DNA of 64,000 bases from positions 1,993,501 through 2,057,500 of the forward strand of contig CP033464.1 in the NCBI GenBank assembly GCA_007833815.1. The letters are read 5' to 3'. Each line of letters opens with the position of its first letter. Positions within the stretch are counted from its first letter, which is position 1. Source of the DNA: Brevibacillus laterosporus. GTDB lineage: Bacteria > Bacillota > Bacilli > Brevibacillales > Brevibacillaceae. Below are positions 53,801 through 61,600 of the stretch, one piece after another. The translations under genes and the position numbers were made by a program. The notes under the pieces are model-generated. The model searched no databases. It saw nothing but the letters and a program-made list of their open reading frames with translations, and had not been told where the DNA came from.

Positions 53801-55638
53801 TATGCGCCTATTTCATCGAGGATAAAGAAGTGAAAGTCAACGATTTGCGCCATCATTTGGCTAAAGCTCTGCCTGAGTTTATGATTCCTGCTTACTTTAT
53901 TAAAGTAGATCATATTCCATTGACAGGAAACGGAAAGGTAAATAAACAAGCATTACCTGACCCTTCCGAATTCATTTCAGCACAAACAGGCCATGAAATC
54001 GTTGCCCCTTCTTCTCAGGACGAGGAAATACTGGTTCAGGTATGGGAAGAAGTCCTGCAGTTCAAACCGATTGGGGTAGAGGACAACTTCTTTGAACGAG
54101 GCGGAGACTCCATTAAGGCATTGCAAATCGTAGCTAGACTTAGCAAATATAATCGGAAATTGGATAGTAGACATATTTTTAAAAATCCAACGATTTCCAT
54201 GCTGGCTCCTTACCTTGAACAAAGAGGTGCTTTGATTGAACAAGATTCAATTGAAGGCGAAGTGCCGCTTACACCGATTCAATCCTGGTTCTTTGAACAA
54301 CCTTTTGTGCATCCACACCACTTTAATCAATCTATGCTTCTGCCGAATGAACAAGGCTGGGATCGTCAACGAATAGAACAAGCATTTACAACCATTGTTA
54401 AACACCACGATGCCTTAAGAATGAAGTACCAGTTTAGAGAGAAGATCATTCAAGAAAATCAGGGTATCGAGGGAGAGTTTTTTACCCTGCATGAGGTGGA
54501 TGTAACCAAGGAAAGAGACTGGCAAAGCCGCATCGAACAAGAAGCGAATCAACTCCAAGCAAGCTTTGATTTGACAACAGGGCCTTTTGTAAAGCTTGGC
54601 TTATACCATACGGCATATGGCGATTATCTTCTGATTGTCGTACATCATCTCTTAATTGATGGTGTCTCATGGCGCATCCTGCTGGAGGATTTCCAGACGC
54701 TTTATGAGCAAAAGGGTGAGCTGCCGGCGAAAACCACTTCCTTTAAGACGTGGGCCGTACAACTGGAGGGGTATGCTCGCAGCAAAAAGCTACAAGACGA
54801 GGCAAGCTACTGGAAAGGTTTGTTGAATAAATCGGTAAGAGAGCTGCCTGCGGATAAGGAATCAAGCGATACATTCCTTTTTGGAGATACAAAAGAAGTA
54901 CAGCTTACCTTTGATATAAATGAAACCCAAGACCTACTTGCGAATGCCCACCATGCTTATAAGACAAAAGCGGATGATTTATTGCTGGCAGCGTTGGTTC
55001 TTAGCATAAATGAGTGGACGAAGCAAAGCGATATCATAGTGAATTTGGAAGGTCATGGCCGTGAGACGATCGTCGAAGGCATTGATTTGAGCCGTACAAT
55101 TGGCTGGTTTACTACAATTTATCCAGTTCTGTTTGAAGTAGAGAACCATCAACTTTCCAGCGTGATTAAACATGTAAAAGAAACGCTGCGCAATGTACCG
55201 AATAATGGTATTGGTTTTGGGATCTTACAACACATGTCTCATTCTGATGTAAGCCAGAGCCAATTAAGTTCTCATCACATAACCTTCAACTACCTAGGTC
55301 AGATGGGAGAAGATTCCGCTAGTCAGTCTGAGACGGATAATGGAGTCCTTATCAATACAGGAGACCAGATAAGCCCAATGAACGCAAATCCGAGTTCGCT
55401 TAATATGACTTGCCTTGTAATGAATAATACGTTACATGTTACTTTTGATTATAATCCGCAACGTTATGAACAAGAGACAATGGAGCGTCTGGCAGATCGT
55501 TATAAGAGCAATTTAAAAGCAGTGATCGATCATTGTGTTCAACGTGAGCAGACAGAGCGAACACCAAGTGATTTTAGTACAAAGAAACTTTCATTAGAGG
55601 ATTTAGACGACGTGTTTGCAACACTTAAAAATCTATAA
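41851..55638 (+). CDS. NRPS modules 8-11: (C-A-PCP)x4-E
   Basis: About 4,595 residues. C motifs HHHILMDG (near 143), HHIISDG (twice) and HHIVGDG (near 3241); A cores near 605, 1641, 2676 and 3705; three PCPs with GGHS and the last with RGGDS; E domain HHLLIDGVSW. Pockets: modules 8 and 9 D-G-F-F-V-G-G-V-F (Val expected); module 10 D-A-G-(P)-S-G-A-V-D (Lys, no E, so L); module 11 D-A-A-A-V-V-G-V-C, which has the V/I-C ending of aromatic codes (Tyr expected, made D by E). I prefer GTG 41851, 10 nt after AGGTGGT; GTG at 41836 or 41839 lies in that site. The C-terminus LSLEDLDDVFATL is a COM donor. It shares a 2-kb near-identical block with gene 3. Confidence 0.94.
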   Translation: MQKKDKIKDIYSLSPLQKGMLFHSIKDPQSDAYFEQVTLLLEGVVNPTYLAESIQGLVQKYDMFRSVFRYKKVDPVQVVLSERKIDLQIEDLTQINEEEQRKFIEEYRKKDRERGFDLSRDILLRFTLFQTAANRYELLWSHHHILMDGWCTGIVFQDLFQMYQRRLSGQALLPEVAPQYSEYIRWLKKQDDQQALAFWKEYLRGFENLTGIPRLRSGNHPFKQEEFIFSLGEEATQKLTQTAQKYQVTLNTVVQTIWGALLQKYNNTNDATYGVVVSGRPAEVPHVEQMVGLFSNTIPIRIKKEAGKTFGEVLKNVQQTALEAEKYGYLSLADIQANAAYTHQLLDHILAFENFPMDQETFNQENVLGFAVKDAHTFEQTHYDLTVLVIPGKELIFKFMYNESVYSKEYLNLLELNMKKLVSLVIAQQDIFDPATEFVSDLEKDKLLTIFNRTDAKYPREKTIHELFQEQVDKNPDQVALVFGEAQLTYGELNEKANQMARGLRKQGILPDQVIGLLTDRSLEMIIAILAIFKAGGAYMPIDPSYPSERIQYMLADSRTHLLLVQKAEMIPANYQGEVLLLTEDSWMDENTDNLDLVNQAQDLAYVMYTSGSTGKPKGNLTTHQNIVKTIINNGYIEITPNDRLLQLSNYAFDGSTFDIYSALLNGASLVLVPTHVLMNPTDLASVIQDQHITVSFMTTSLFNTLVELDVTSLKHMRKVVFGGEKASIKHVEKALDYLGDGRLVNGYGPTETTVFATTYTVDHTIKETGIMPIGRPLNNTKVFILGADNQLQPIGALGELCVSGEGIARGYLNLPELTADRFVENPFVQGERMYRTGDLARWLPDGSIEYVGRIDEQVKIRGHRIELGEIEARLLEHPAISETVLLAKQDEQGHSFLCAYLVTNGAWSVAELRKHIKETLPDSMVPSYFIEIEKMPLTSNGKVDKRALPEPDRVITNEYVAAVNETEEKLVQFFQEILAVERVGTQDTFFELGGHSLKAMMLVSRIHKELEIEVPLKEVFARQTVKELASYIRQAEHSDYSEIQPAMEQEYYPVSNAQRRMYVVQQMRDVETTGYNMPFYLEMEGALEVEKLSLALKQLIERHESLRTSFHMVEDELMQKVHAEVAWEMEMIHAVEEEVQQLTDSFMRPFDLAKAPLFRAGLIQINPKRHLLMLDMHHIISDGVSMNVLFQDITQLYQGIELSPLKIQYKDFAVWQQGMAQVVRFQEQERYWLNQFSGDLPILEMVTDYPRPAIQQFDGDSWSFEIDAKILDSIKQLSAKQGTTLYMTLLAIYQILLAKYTRQNDIIVGTPIAGRPHADTESIVGMFVNTLALRGQPKEEQSFISYLSEVKENVLQAYDNADHPFEELVEKLHLQRDMSRHPLFDTMFVLQNMDMSEINISGLKLHSRDLNWKNAKFDMTWMIAEQNNLLISVEYSTSLFKHETIQRLEKHFTYLVEQVAKHPDCLLSDLELATDEEKQQILTVFNDTATDDLQDLSICHLFEQQVQRFSDRPALVFKEKQLTYSEFHAKVNQLARVLRKKGVLPDQAVGLITDRSIEMMIGIFAILKAGGAYMPIDPSYPIDRIEHMLEDSRTKLLLVQKTEMIPASYQGEVLLLAEECWMHEDSSNLELINKTQDLAYVMYTSGSTGKPKGNLTTHQNILTTIINNGYIEIAPTDRLLQLSNYAFDGSTFDIYSALLNGATLVLVPKEVMLNPMELAKIVREQDITVSFMTTSLFHTLVELDVTSMKSMRKVVFGGEKASYKHVEKALDYLGEGRLVNGYGPTETTVFATTYTVDSSIKETGIVPIGRPLNNTSVYVLNENNQLQPVGVPGELCVGGAAIARGYLNRPELTAERFVENPFVSGDRMYRTGDLARWLPDGSIEYLGRMDEQVKVRGYRIELGEIETRLLEHPSISAAVLLAKQDEQGHSYLCAYIVANGIWTVTELRKHLSEALPEYMVPTYFVELEQIPFTSNGKVNKRALPEPEGQITSVYVAPETETEAKVAALFQEILGVERVGTQDMFFELGGHSLKAMMLVLRMNKELGIEVPLKEVFAHPTVKELAATIDLLDRSGHSEIEPAPRQEFYPVSSVQRRMYVVQHLGNVQTTSYNMPLFLEVEGALEIDKLHLALEKLVERHESLRTSFHMVDEELMQQVHEEVDWDLEIMDGTEGDLAGITAGFIRPFDLSQAPLFRAGIVRISPGRFLFMLDMHHIISDGVSTNVLFQDITQLYQGKDLPPLTIQYKDYAVWQQADAQVTRLQDQESYWLHQFAGEAPVLEMPTDFPRPAVQQFEGDVWTFEIDADILSQLKKLSVSQGSTLYMTLLAAYQVLLAKYTGQDDVVVGSPIAGRAHADVESIVGMFVNTLALRGQPAGEQTFISYLAQVKEQVLQAYANAEYPFEKLVEKLDLQRDMSRHPLFDTMFTLQNMEMSDIDLAGLTFKPFDFEWKNAKFDMDWTMFEEETLKVAIEYSTSLYTKETISRMAQHFTYVLQQIIEHPPIRLAEIKIVTLPEIEQILTQFNDTRANYPDNQTIHSLFEQQVERTPEQIAVVYQDQSITYRELNERANRLARCLIDKGIQRNQFVAIMVDRSIETVIGMMGILKAGGAYVPIDPDYPLDRKLYILEDSHASLLLFQQKHKVPSEFTGDRILIEQMQWYQAADTNVGIVNTAQDLAYMIYTSGSTGQPKGVIIDHQAVCNLCLMAQTYGIFANSRVLQFASFSFDASVGEVFHTLTNGATLYLMDRNLLMAGVEFVEWLRVNEITSIPFISPSALSALPYEDLPALEYISTGGEALPVDLVRLWGTDRIFLNAYGPTETTVDATIGLCTPEDKPHIGKPVLNKKAYIINPNYQLQPIGVPGELCIGGVGIAPGYWNRPELTREKFVDNPFAPGERMYKTGDLARWLPDGTIEFLGRMDGQVKIRGFRIELGEIEARLNQVPSVKQAVVLARSGEQKQGYLCAYLVTDNDLQVSALRKELSQTLPDYMIPSFFIKVDKIPVSVNGKIDKKALPKPEKEVQLQTEYVAPTNPTEEILVQIWQKVLGMERVGIVDNFFELGGHSIKAMILASNIYKELKIDLPLREIFKHTTVKEMARFIDGRDEEEYVGIQPAAKQEYYPVSSAQKRMYVIQSLEDKAQGTSYNMPSFYKMKGSVDAKKLEKVFQTLIDRHESLRTSFHMIEEQLVQKVHEQVSWKMDMKTVSANDVSRLKDSFIQPFDISTAPLFRVGLLTINKDEHILMMDVHHIVGDGVSTMILFQELIQLYQGQALPEVKIHYKDYAVWQLSQQDRLKESENFWMQQFSGELPVLELPTDYSRPPIRRLEGDYVSQSLRGDLHASVKAFMKNREVTLYMVLLATYNVLLHKYTNQRDIIVGTPVSDRPHPDVMSTVGMFVNTLAVRNQLESEQTFEEFLANVKNKMLEVYGHQEYPFEDVIEKVKVQRDTSRHPLFDTMFGVQNLETSHAELPDWGIEALDINWTNSKFDMSWMVFEADGLEIGVEYSTNLFERNTIQRMIGHFEHIIEQIMENPQIRLADIQLATEDEKVQILEEFNHQPTKITYDQAIQNRFEEQAMKTPDAVALVYKGQELTYRELNQRSNQMARTLREHGVGRDQIIAVMINRSHELIISILAVLKAGGAYLPIDPTYPLDRIEHMLEDSQTAMLLTQKEIQIPTGYSGEVLFVDQADIYHEDATDLSSMNQPADLAYIIYTSGSTGKSKGVMIEHRSLHNLIHISHPYKMGAGSRVLQFASSSFDASVAEIFPALLTGSTLYIEEKEELLTNLVPYLLENQITTVALPPSLLRSVPYRELPALECIVSVGEACTFDIVQTWGQNRTFINGYGPTESTVCSAFGVVTAEDKRITIGKPFPNQKAYIINENQQIQPIGVPGELCIAGAGLSRGYLNRPELTQEKFVNNPFAPGERMYKTGDVARWLPDGNIEYVGRMDDQVKVRGNRVELGEVTSQLLTHPSITEAVVVPIVDTHGATTLCAYFIEDKEVKVNDLRHHLAKALPEFMIPAYFIKVDHIPLTGNGKVNKQALPDPSEFISAQTGHEIVAPSSQDEEILVQVWEEVLQFKPIGVEDNFFERGGDSIKALQIVARLSKYNRKLDSRHIFKNPTISMLAPYLEQRGALIEQDSIEGEVPLTPIQSWFFEQPFVHPHHFNQSMLLPNEQGWDRQRIEQAFTTIVKHHDALRMKYQFREKIIQENQGIEGEFFTLHEVDVTKERDWQSRIEQEANQLQASFDLTTGPFVKLGLYHTAYGDYLLIVVHHLLIDGVSWRILLEDFQTLYEQKGELPAKTTSFKTWAVQLEGYARSKKLQDEASYWKGLLNKSVRELPADKESSDTFLFGDTKEVQLTFDINETQDLLANAHHAYKTKADDLLLAALVLSINEWTKQSDIIVNLEGHGRETIVEGIDLSRTIGWFTTIYPVLFEVENHQLSSVIKHVKETLRNVPNNGIGFGILQHMSHSDVSQSQLSSHHITFNYLGQMGEDSASQSETDNGVLINTGDQISPMNANPSSLNMTCLVMNNTLHVTFDYNPQRYEQETMERLADRYKSNLKAVIDHCVQREQTERTPSDFSTKKLSLEDLDDVFATLKNL
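44671..46685 (+). repeat. 2.0-kb near-identical block, gene 4 copy
   Basis: Partner of 33905-35919. It spans the end of module 8 through the N-terminal part of the module 9 A domain. Outside the block, modules 6-7 and 9-10 remain clearly related but with many synonymous changes. Confidence 0.9.
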
Positions 55639-55665
55639 AGGTATCCTGAGGAGGAGAAGATTAAC

Positions 55666-58600
55666 TTGATTAATACCTCAGACGTCAAAGACATTTATAG
55701 CTTATCGCCCATGCAACGAGGCATGTTGTTCCATACATTAAAAGATAAAGAAAACCTTGCTTATTTTGATCAAACAACTTTTCAAATTGAAGGTGAAATA
55801 TGTGTCGAATCCCTTGAGAAAAGTTTTAACGAGCTGATTCGCAAGTATGATGTCCTACGTACGATCTTCTTGTATCAGAAATTAAAAGAACCGATGCAGG
55901 TTGTGCTAAAAGAACGTACAGCAAGTATTTATTATGAGGATTTCTCTAAGAAGAGCGAGTTAGATAAAACAAAGTCTCTTCGTGTAGCTAAACAGAGGGA
56001 CCGGGACGAGGGCTTTGACCTCTCCCGGGACATCCTCATGCGGTTGTCTTTACTAAAAGTAGCTCCTAAACAATATGAACTAGTGATCAGTAGCCACCAT
56101 ATTATCATTGATGGATGGTGCACGGGCATTCTGTATCAGGATCTGTTTTATTTCTATCAATGCTTTGTAGCAAATGAACCTATCCCAACTGAAAAAGCGA
56201 TTCCGTACAGCAGATATATTCGCTGGTTAGAAGAGCAGGATGAAGAGGAAGCAAAAACTTATTGGAGTAATTATCTTCAAGATTTCGAGGGTGCATCTGT
56301 AATCCCTAAGGAAAATTCTAAGGGAGAAAAGGAAGTATGCATCATTGATAAGGTAACTTTTCCCTTCGATAAAAAGCTGTCGGAGGAATTGGTTCAAGTA
56401 GCAAAAACTTCCCAAGTGACGATAAGTACCTTGTTTCAAACAATGTGGGGTATCTTGCTACAAAAGTATAATAACTCCCAGGAAGCCATATTTGGATCTG
56501 TCATTTCAGGAAGATCACCAGAGATTCCAGATGTGGAGAAAATAGTGGGAATCTTTATCAATACCATTCCTGTTCGAATTCGGACGCTGGACAAGCAAAC
56601 CTTCAAAGAATTGCTGATGCAGGTTCAGGAGGCATCTGTAAACTCTGAAAAGTATAACTATCAAACACTGGCTGATATACAAGCTGTTACAGGATCAAAT
56701 CATGCACTTATCCATCATATTGTGGCGTTCGAAAATTTTCCTGTTGCCTCGGATAGCTTCGTTGATTCTCGCGAGTCCGATTCACAAGAATTGAAAGTTG
56801 TGAATGTCATTGATGATCATGAGAAAACCAACTTTGATTTTAATGTTCAGGTACAGATGGATACAGAATTACTAGTAAAAATCTCCTATAATCAAAATCT
56901 TTATAATAAAAGCTTTATTGATAATATTTTTAATCACCTACAACAGATTGCTCAGTCTATCATCCATAACCTAGATATCCAGGTGGATGAGATAGCCATT
57001 GTTTTTAAGGAAGAAAAGGATCAGCTCGTAAGCTATTCCAATCCAGCCAAGTCAGAGTTTCCAATGGATAAAACCATCCATCAGTTATTTGAGGAGCAGG
57101 TATTACGTAATCCAGAGCAGACTGCTATCGTTTTTAAAGGGCAGTCATTAACCTATCGTCAGTTGAATGAGAAGGCCAATCAATTGGCATGGATGCTAAG
57201 AAAACGGGAAGTAAAGCCGAATGATATCGTTGCGATCATGGCAGAGCACTCACTTGAGATGGTGGCGGGAGTAATGGGGATTTTAAAGGCGGGTGCGGCC
57301 TATCTTCCTATTGATCCATCCTATCCAGAAAAAAGAATCGCCCATATGTTACAGGATAGCAAAGCAGAGCAATTACTTATCCAGCCGCATTTGAATATGC
57401 CACAGGAATATAAGGGAAGTACTTTATGGCTAGCAGAAGAGAGTTGGGCAAAGGAAAGTACGAGCGATTTACCGCTTGTTACGGGCGCTAATGATTTAGC
57501 CTACATTATCTATACCTCAGGTTCAACAGGACTACCTAAAGGAGTTATGGTTGAACATCATTCTTTGGTTAATTTAGTCATGTGGCATAACGATGCATTT
57601 AGTGTAACGCAGAATGATCAATGCACGAAATTGGCGGGTTTTGGATTTGATGCATCGGTATGGGAAATATTTCCTACCCTCATACAGGGAGCTACTCTAC
57701 ATGTGTTAGATGAATCGAGACGTGGCGATATTTATGCTCTACATGAATACTTCGAAAAAAATGCAATTACGATTAGCTTCTTACCTACTCAATTAGCTGA
57801 ACAATTTATGGAGCTTACAAGTAGTACATTGCGTGTGTTACTCATTGGCGGTGACCGAGCTCAAAAAATAAAAAAGACAGCTTATCAGATCATAAACAAC
57901 TATGGGCCAACCGAAAATGCAGTAGTAACAACGAGTGGACAACTCCATATGGAGCAAGATGTCTTCCCTATTGGAAAGCCGATTGCAAATCACAGTGTCT
58001 ATATTTTGGATCAGAAGGGACACCTTCAGCCGATAGGAGTACCTGGTGAGTTATGTGTCAGTGGTACAGGGCTTGCACGAGGATATCTCAACCAGCCTGA
58101 ACTTACAGTAGAACGATTTGTCGATAATCCGTTTGTACCTGGAGAAAGAATGTATCGCACAGGCGACTTAGTTCGTTGGAAATCTGATGGTAGCATCGAA
58201 TATCTGGGGAGGATAGACGAACAAGTCAAGATCCGAGGATACAGAATTGAGTTAGGTGAGATCGAGGCAAAGCTACTTGACCATCCTTCTATTAGTGAGG
58301 CACTCGTCGTGGCTCGAAATGATGAGCAAGGGTATACGTATCTATGTGCTTATGTGGTAGCAACGGGTACTTGGAGTGTATCTTCATTACGCGAGCATTT
58401 GATAGAAACACTGCCCGAATACATGGTTCCAGCTTACATGATGGAAGTGGAAAAAATGCCGCTTACTGCAAATGGAAAAGTAGATAAGCGAGCGCTACCG
58501 GTACCTGATCGACAAAGAATGAACGAGTATGAGCCACCTTCGACAGAGACGGAAGAAAAGCTAGTTCAACTCTTCCAAGAAATTTTAGGACTTGAGCGTG

Positions 58601-61600
58601 TTGGTACTAAGGATCATTTCTTTGAATTAGGTGGACATTCGTTGAAGGCGATGATGCTTGTGTCTCGTATGCACAAAGAGCTAGGTGTGGATGTGCAGTT
58701 AAATGAGATGTTTGCTCGTCCAACGGTTAAAGATCTAGCTGCATACATAGATCAGATGAATGGTTCAGCTTACACAGCGATTCAACCAGCGGAAGAACAG
58801 CCCTACTATCCTGTTTCTTTTGCACAAAGAAGAATGTATGTTGTGCAACAAATGAGAGATAGTGAAACGACAAGCTATAACATGCCTTTTTCGTTTGAAC
58901 TAAAAGGAAAACTACATCTGGACAAGCTAAGAGAAACGTTGCAGATTCTTGTTCTACGACATGAAAGTCTCCGTACATCGTTTCATATGATTGATGAAAA
59001 TCTAGTTCAAAAAATAAATAAAGATATTTCATGGGAATTAGAAGTAATAGAAGCTCGGGAGTCAGAGCTTCAGTCAAAGCTAGAGGAATTTATCAGACCG
59101 TTCAATTTAAGCGAGGCACCGCTTTTCAGAGCTCGTTTATTTTGCTTGAATCCACATCATTATCTGCTGAGTCTGGATATGCATCATATTATTTCAGATG
59201 GGGTATCTATGAACCTGTTCTTACAGGAATTCATGACACTATATCAGGGAGAAGCATTGCCAGCGCTCGCTATCCAATACAAAGACTACGCGTTATGGCA
59301 ACAATCAGACGAGCAGCGATCTAGATTAAAGGAGCAGGAAAATTACTGGTTACATCGTTTTTCTGACGAGCTTCCTACCTTAGAATTACCAACAGATTAT
59401 CCACGTCCGGCTATTCAGCAGTTTGATGGAGATGAATGGACGATTGAAATTAATGCTGATCTTCTAGCAAAGGTGAAACAAATATGCTCGAGTCAAGGTA
59501 CCACGTTATATATGACTCTTCTTGCTGCCTATCAGGTTTTCTTAGCTAGATATACTGGACAGGAAGATATCATTGTGGGTTCTCCAATTGCTGGACGCTC
59601 TCATGCCGATTTGGAAAACATTATAGGAATGTTTGTAAATACATTAGCTTTACGCGGTCAACCAAAAGCAGACCAATCATTCATTTCCTATTTAAATGAG
59701 GTAAAAGAGACTGTTTTTCAAGCATATGCAAACGCAGAATATCCATTTGAAGAGCTGATTGAAAAACTCAATTTAGAACGAGACATGAGTCGCCATCCGC
59801 TATTTGATACCTTGTTCTCTTTGCAAAATATAGAAATGTCTGAGTTCCAAATGAGTGATTTAGAAATTTACCCTTATGAAACTGGGCAAAGGAATGCAAA
59901 ATTCTCCCTAAGTTGGTTAATATCAGAAGGAGAATCCCTTTATATAACCATTGAGTACAGCACAAAATGCTTTAAACAAGAAACCATTCAACGCATGGCA
60001 AGTCATTTTGAACAATTACTAGCACAAATTGTTGCGCATCCAGAAGAGAACATTGGTCATCTAGAATTAGTGACAGATGCTGAAAAGAATATCTTACTTG
60101 AAGAATTTAATCTGACAAATGTCGACTATCCTAGAGAAAAAACAATTCAAGAACTGTTTGAAGAACAAGTGGTTAAAAATCCTGATCAAATCGCTCTTAT
60201 ATGTGGAGAGGAACAGTTTACCTACACACAATTAAATGTGAAATTTAACCAGTTAGCTCACGTATTAAGAAGAGAAGGCGTTCAACCAAATCAGGTAATT
60301 GGGCTAATTACGGATCGATCTTTGGCGATGATTGTGGGTATTTTTGGAACTATAAAAGCAGGTGGCAGTTATCTGCCAATCGATCCGACTTATCCTGAGG
60401 AAAGAATTCAATACATGCTCGAAGACAGTCAAACCCACCTCTTGTTGGTACAACAAAAAGACATGGTTCCAGCGGGCTATCAGGGAGAGGTTTTGATAGT
60501 AGAGGATGATATATGGCGAGATGAACCCGTACCTAACATAGAATTAATTAATCAGCCGCAAGACTTGGCCTATGTCATGTACACATCTGGCTCTACAGGT
60601 AAACCTAAGGGGAACCTGACTACTCATCGAAACATTGTCAAAACCGTATGCAATAACGGATATATCGAGATAAACGCTGAGGATCGCTTTTTGCAGTTAT
60701 CTAACTACGCATTTGACGGCTCTACCTTTGATATATTTAGTTCGTTATTACATGGGGCTACGCTGGTACTAGTACCAAAAGAAGTGATCTTGAATCCAGT
60801 AGACCTGGTTACATTGATACGTGAAAAGCATATTACCGTATCTTTTATGACTACCTCATTGTTTAATGCTTTAGTGGAACTGGATTTAAGTAGTCTCAAA
60901 AACATGCGCAAAATAGCATTTGGAGGAGAGAAAGCCTCGTTTAAGCATGTGGAAAAAGCGTTGGATTTCCTAGGAAATGGACGATTAGTGAATGGATATG
61001 GTCCGACAGAAACGACGGTCTTTGCTACAACCTACACAGTGGATGAACGCATTAAGGAGTGGGGGATTATACCAATTGGCCGACCGCTACATAATACAAC
61101 GGTCCATATTTTAAGTTCTGAAGACAAGTTGCAACCAATTGGAGTCATTGGAGAGCTATGTGTCAGCGGTGAAGGATTGGCACGCGGTTATCTTAATCTC
61201 CCAGAGCTAACGATGGAACGCTTTGTTGAAAACCCATTTGTACCAGGAGAAAGAATGTACCGCACAGGGGATTTGGCTCGTTGGTTACCAGATGGAGTCC
61301 TTGAATATGTAGGGCGCAAGGATGAACAAGTGAAGATCCGAGGACATCGAATTGAGCTTAGTGAAATTGAAACAAGAATATTGGAGCATCCTGCTATCAG
61401 TGAAACGGTCCTTATAGCTAAGCAAAATGAGCAGGGAAGCTCTTACCTGTGCGCTTATATTGTTGCACATGACCAATGGAATGTGGGGGAATTACGTAAA
61501 CATGTAAGAGATGCTTTGCCAGAACACATGGTACCTTCTTATTTTATTGGCTTAGACAAATTGCCACTTACTTCAAATAGTAAAGTCGACAAACGAGCAT